A stretch of 64,000 nucleotides of DNA from Paracidovorax avenae. Lineage in GTDB: Bacteria; Pseudomonadota; Gammaproteobacteria; Burkholderiales; Burkholderiaceae_C. The notes under the pieces were generated by a model. It worked only from the letters and a program-made list of their open reading frames with translations, was not told where the DNA came from and did no database searches. The position numbers and the translations under genes were made by a program. Positions 62,072 to 64,000 of this stretch are shown here, in pieces. The stretch covers positions 4,499,501 to 4,563,500 of the forward strand of contig NZ_CP156079.1 of assembly GCF_040892545.1 (NCBI RefSeq), written 5' to 3'. Numbering within the stretch: the stretch's first letter is position 1; every line of letters begins with the position of its first letter.

Positions 62072-64000
62072 ATGACGCTGCCCCAGCCCCACGACCTGCA
62101 CGCCCAGCTGCTGGACCGCCCCGGCGCCCTGCTCGTCGTGCGCCAGCCCGTGGCGCCTCCGAAGCCCGCGCCGGGCCAGCCCGGTTCGGGCACCGACTAC
62201 GTGCAGGCCACGCCCGAGATCTTCGTGGCCGTGCTCTCCGATCCGGGCACGGAGGCAGGCTGGCGCGCCCTGGCGTTCAACGGCCACGTGGACCTGGGCA
62301 CGGGCATCCGCACCGCCCTGGCCCAGATCGTGGCGGAAGAACTGGAAGTGCCCCTGGAGCGGCTGGAGATGGTGCTGGGCCACACGGCCGCAGCGCCCAA
62401 CCAGGGGCCGACCATCGCCAGCGCGAGCATCCAGATTTCCGCCGTGCCACTGCGCCGTGCCGCCGCCCAGGCGCGCGAGCAGTTGCTGGCGCTGGCCGCC
62501 GCGCACTGGGGCGTGGAGGCCGGACGCCTGCAGGCGCGCGATGGCCACGTGGCCTTTGCCGACGGCGGCGATGCGCGCGCGCTCCACTACGGACAGTTGC
62601 TGCAGGGGCAGCGCCTTCACCTGCCGCTGGCACCGCCCGAGCAGCCGGTGAAACTCAAGCCCGCCAGCGAGTACCGGCTGGTGGGCCGCGGCGCCGCGCG
62701 CGTGGATATTCCCGCCAAGGCCGCCGGCGAGCTGAGCTTCGTGCACGACGTGCGCGTGCCCGGCATGCGCCATGGCCGCGTGGTGCGGCCGCCGCATCCG
62801 GGCCGCGACGGCGGGGATTTCATCGGCCACTGCCTCGTCGCGGTGGACCATGCCTCCGTCGCCCATCTGCCGGGCAACGTGCAGGTGGTCGCCGAGGGCG
62901 ATTTCGTCGGCGTGGTCGCCGACCGCGAAGAGCAGGCCATCGCCGCCCTGCGCGCGCTGCGAGTGCAATGGCGGCCCGTTCCGCCCGCACCCGACCTGCG
63001 CGACGTGGCCAGCGCCATCCGCGCGAACCCGGCGCAGCGCCGCGCGCTGGTGGACGAGGGCGACGTGGACGCTGCCTTCGCGGGCGCTGAAACCGCCGCC
63101 GTGCTGGAGCGCAGCTACGTCTGGCCCTACCAGATGCACGCCTCCATCGGCCCTTCCTGCGCGGTCGTCGACTTCCAGGAAGGCCGGCTCACCGTGTGGT
63201 CCGGCACGCAGAACCCGCACATGCTGCGAACCGACCTGGACCGGCTGCTGCAACTGGGCGAGGACCATATCGACATCGTGCGCCTGGAGGCTGCGGGCTG
63301 CTACGGTCGCAACTGCGCCGACGATGTCTGCGCCGATGCGGCCCTGCTCTCCATGGCCGTGGGCGCGCCGGTGCGCGTGCAGCTCACGCGCGAGCAGGAA
63401 CACCAGTGGGAGCCCAAGGGCACGGGCCAGCTCATGGACGTGCGCGCGGCCATCGGCCGAGACGGCGAGCTGCTGGCCTGCGACTTCGCCGTGCGCTACC
63501 CCTCCAACGATGCGCCCCTGCTGGCCCTGCTGCTCACGGGCCGCGTGCCGGGCCAGCCGCGCACGCTGGAGATGGGCGACCGCACCGCCGTGCCGCCCTA
63601 CCGCTATGCGAACCGGCGCATCGCCTGCCACGACATGGCGCCGCTGGTGCGCTCCTCCTGGCTGCGCGGCGTGTCGGCCCTGCCCAACTCCTTCGCCCAC
63701 GACTGCATGATCGACGAGCTGGCCCAGGCGGCCGGCGCCGATCCCGTGGACTACCGCGTCCGCCACCTCGACGACCAGCGCGCCATCGAACTGATCGAGG
63801 CCACGGCACGCCACGCGGGCTGGCAGCGCGGCCAGCCGGGCAGCCGGGGCCTGCCGGGCGCCCATGGTCTGCTGCGCGGGCGCGGCGTGGCCTATGCGCG
63901 CTACGTCCACAGCCGGTTTCCCGGCTTCGGCGCGGCCTGGGCCGCCTGGGTCGTCGATATCGAGGTCGATCCGGCGAGCGGCCGCATCGCCGTGCGACGC
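62072..64000 (+). CDS. Nicotinate dehydrogenase molybdopterin subunit, 5' part (continues past the window)
   Basis: 643 residues open to the window edge. Xanthine-dehydrogenase-type molybdopterin subunit: FNGHVDLGTGIRTALAQIVAE and VLGHTAAAPNQGPTIASASIQ near the N terminus, hammerhead domain (VPGMRHGRVVRPPHPGRDGG, GDFVGVVADREEQAIAALRAL), then QMHASIGPSCAVVDF, RLEAAGCYGRNCADDVCADAA, SSWLRGVSALPNSFAHDCMID and IDELAQAAGADPVDYRVRHL. All expected substrate and cofactor regions are intact so far. With NicA and the cytochrome subunit on the divergent operon it should form the enzyme that hydroxylates nicotinate to 6-hydroxynicotinate. Whether cytochrome domains also follow at its C terminus cannot be seen. 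Confidence 0.88.
   Translation, partial: MTLPQPHDLHAQLLDRPGALLVVRQPVAPPKPAPGQPGSGTDYVQATPEIFVAVLSDPGTEAGWRALAFNGHVDLGTGIRTALAQIVAEELEVPLERLEMVLGHTAAAPNQGPTIASASIQISAVPLRRAAAQAREQLLALAAAHWGVEAGRLQARDGHVAFADGGDARALHYGQLLQGQRLHLPLAPPEQPVKLKPASEYRLVGRGAARVDIPAKAAGELSFVHDVRVPGMRHGRVVRPPHPGRDGGDFIGHCLVAVDHASVAHLPGNVQVVAEGDFVGVVADREEQAIAALRALRVQWRPVPPAPDLRDVASAIRANPAQRRALVDEGDVDAAFAGAETAAVLERSYVWPYQMHASIGPSCAVVDFQEGRLTVWSGTQNPHMLRTDLDRLLQLGEDHIDIVRLEAAGCYGRNCADDVCADAALLSMAVGAPVRVQLTREQEHQWEPKGTGQLMDVRAAIGRDGELLACDFAVRYPSNDAPLLALLLTGRVPGQPRTLEMGDRTAVPPYRYANRRIACHDMAPLVRSSWLRGVSALPNSFAHDCMIDELAQAAGADPVDYRVRHLDDQRAIELIEATARHAGWQRGQPGSRGLPGAHGLLRGRGVAYARYVHSRFPGFGAAWAAWVVDIEVDPASGRIAVRR

Overview
The window is a GC-rich (mostly high 60s %) chromosomal segment of a betaproteobacterium. 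Gene content and order point to the Comamonadaceae, most likely Acidovorax/Paracidovorax or a near relative: a complete ctaC-ctaD-ctaG-ctaE-SURF1-ctaA-ctaB-SCO cytochrome oxidase cluster, rpoH, ftsY, Bug-family binding protein, DUF4148 and DUF2970 proteins, and a nicotinate (nic) catabolic cluster. This placement is an inference from gene content; no rRNA or tRNA gene is visible.

0-12 kb: the 3' end of ftsY; a divergent sugar-acid module (SDR dehydrogenase plus FAH-family hydrolase on the minus strand, 2-keto-3-deoxygluconate permease on the plus strand); an unusual 1084-residue protein whose first half is a beta-keto acid cleavage (DUF849) domain and whose second half is unrecognised; a hemerythrin; a chemoreceptor; MATE and MarC membrane proteins; and an exported alpha/beta hydrolase.

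13.2-15.7 kb: a decayed, lower-GC island. It holds a GNAT acetyltransferase, a small membrane protein, the tail of an MFS transporter and the head of a cardiolipin synthase, bracketed by inverted sets of about 20-bp repeats that look like insertion-sequence ends but with no transposase between them. It abuts the rpoH promoter, which carries a near-perfect CIRCE operator.

16-31 kb: rpoH, a Bug-type binding protein, an FNR-like four-cysteine regulator behind a small Rossmann protein with an FNR-type box upstream, then the cytochrome c oxidase and heme A biogenesis cluster. That cluster includes a 36-residue assembly protein and an extra Sco-like CxxxC protein. BioC-like, comF and trmL genes follow.

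31-37 kb: LysR regulator, DUF4148 protein, MaoC dehydratase, an orphan ParA, LysE exporter and a Kef-type antiporter.

37-49 kb: the most system-like accessory locus. It is a tightly coupled operon of a WGR/DUF4132 (MolR-like) giant, a MoxR-type AAA+ ATPase, a DUF5682 protein, a VWA protein and a double-SWIM protein, with a GNAT gene appended. Four consecutive start/stop overlaps join the last five genes. It corresponds to the poorly understood molR/yehL-yehM-yehP-yehQ set of enterobacteria, with an added GntR-like winged-helix segment in the WGR protein.

50-64 kb: a complete aerobic nicotinate pathway. The minus-strand run is nicC, nicA, a tri-heme cytochrome subunit fused to a degenerate molybdopterin domain, a nicotinate-type MFS transporter, an Aer-like PAS chemoreceptor coupled to it, and a NicR-type MarR repressor. 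The plus-strand run is nicE, nicD, nicX, nicF and the catalytic molybdopterin subunit, cut by the window end. The 323-bp divergent region between them contains candidate MarR operators.
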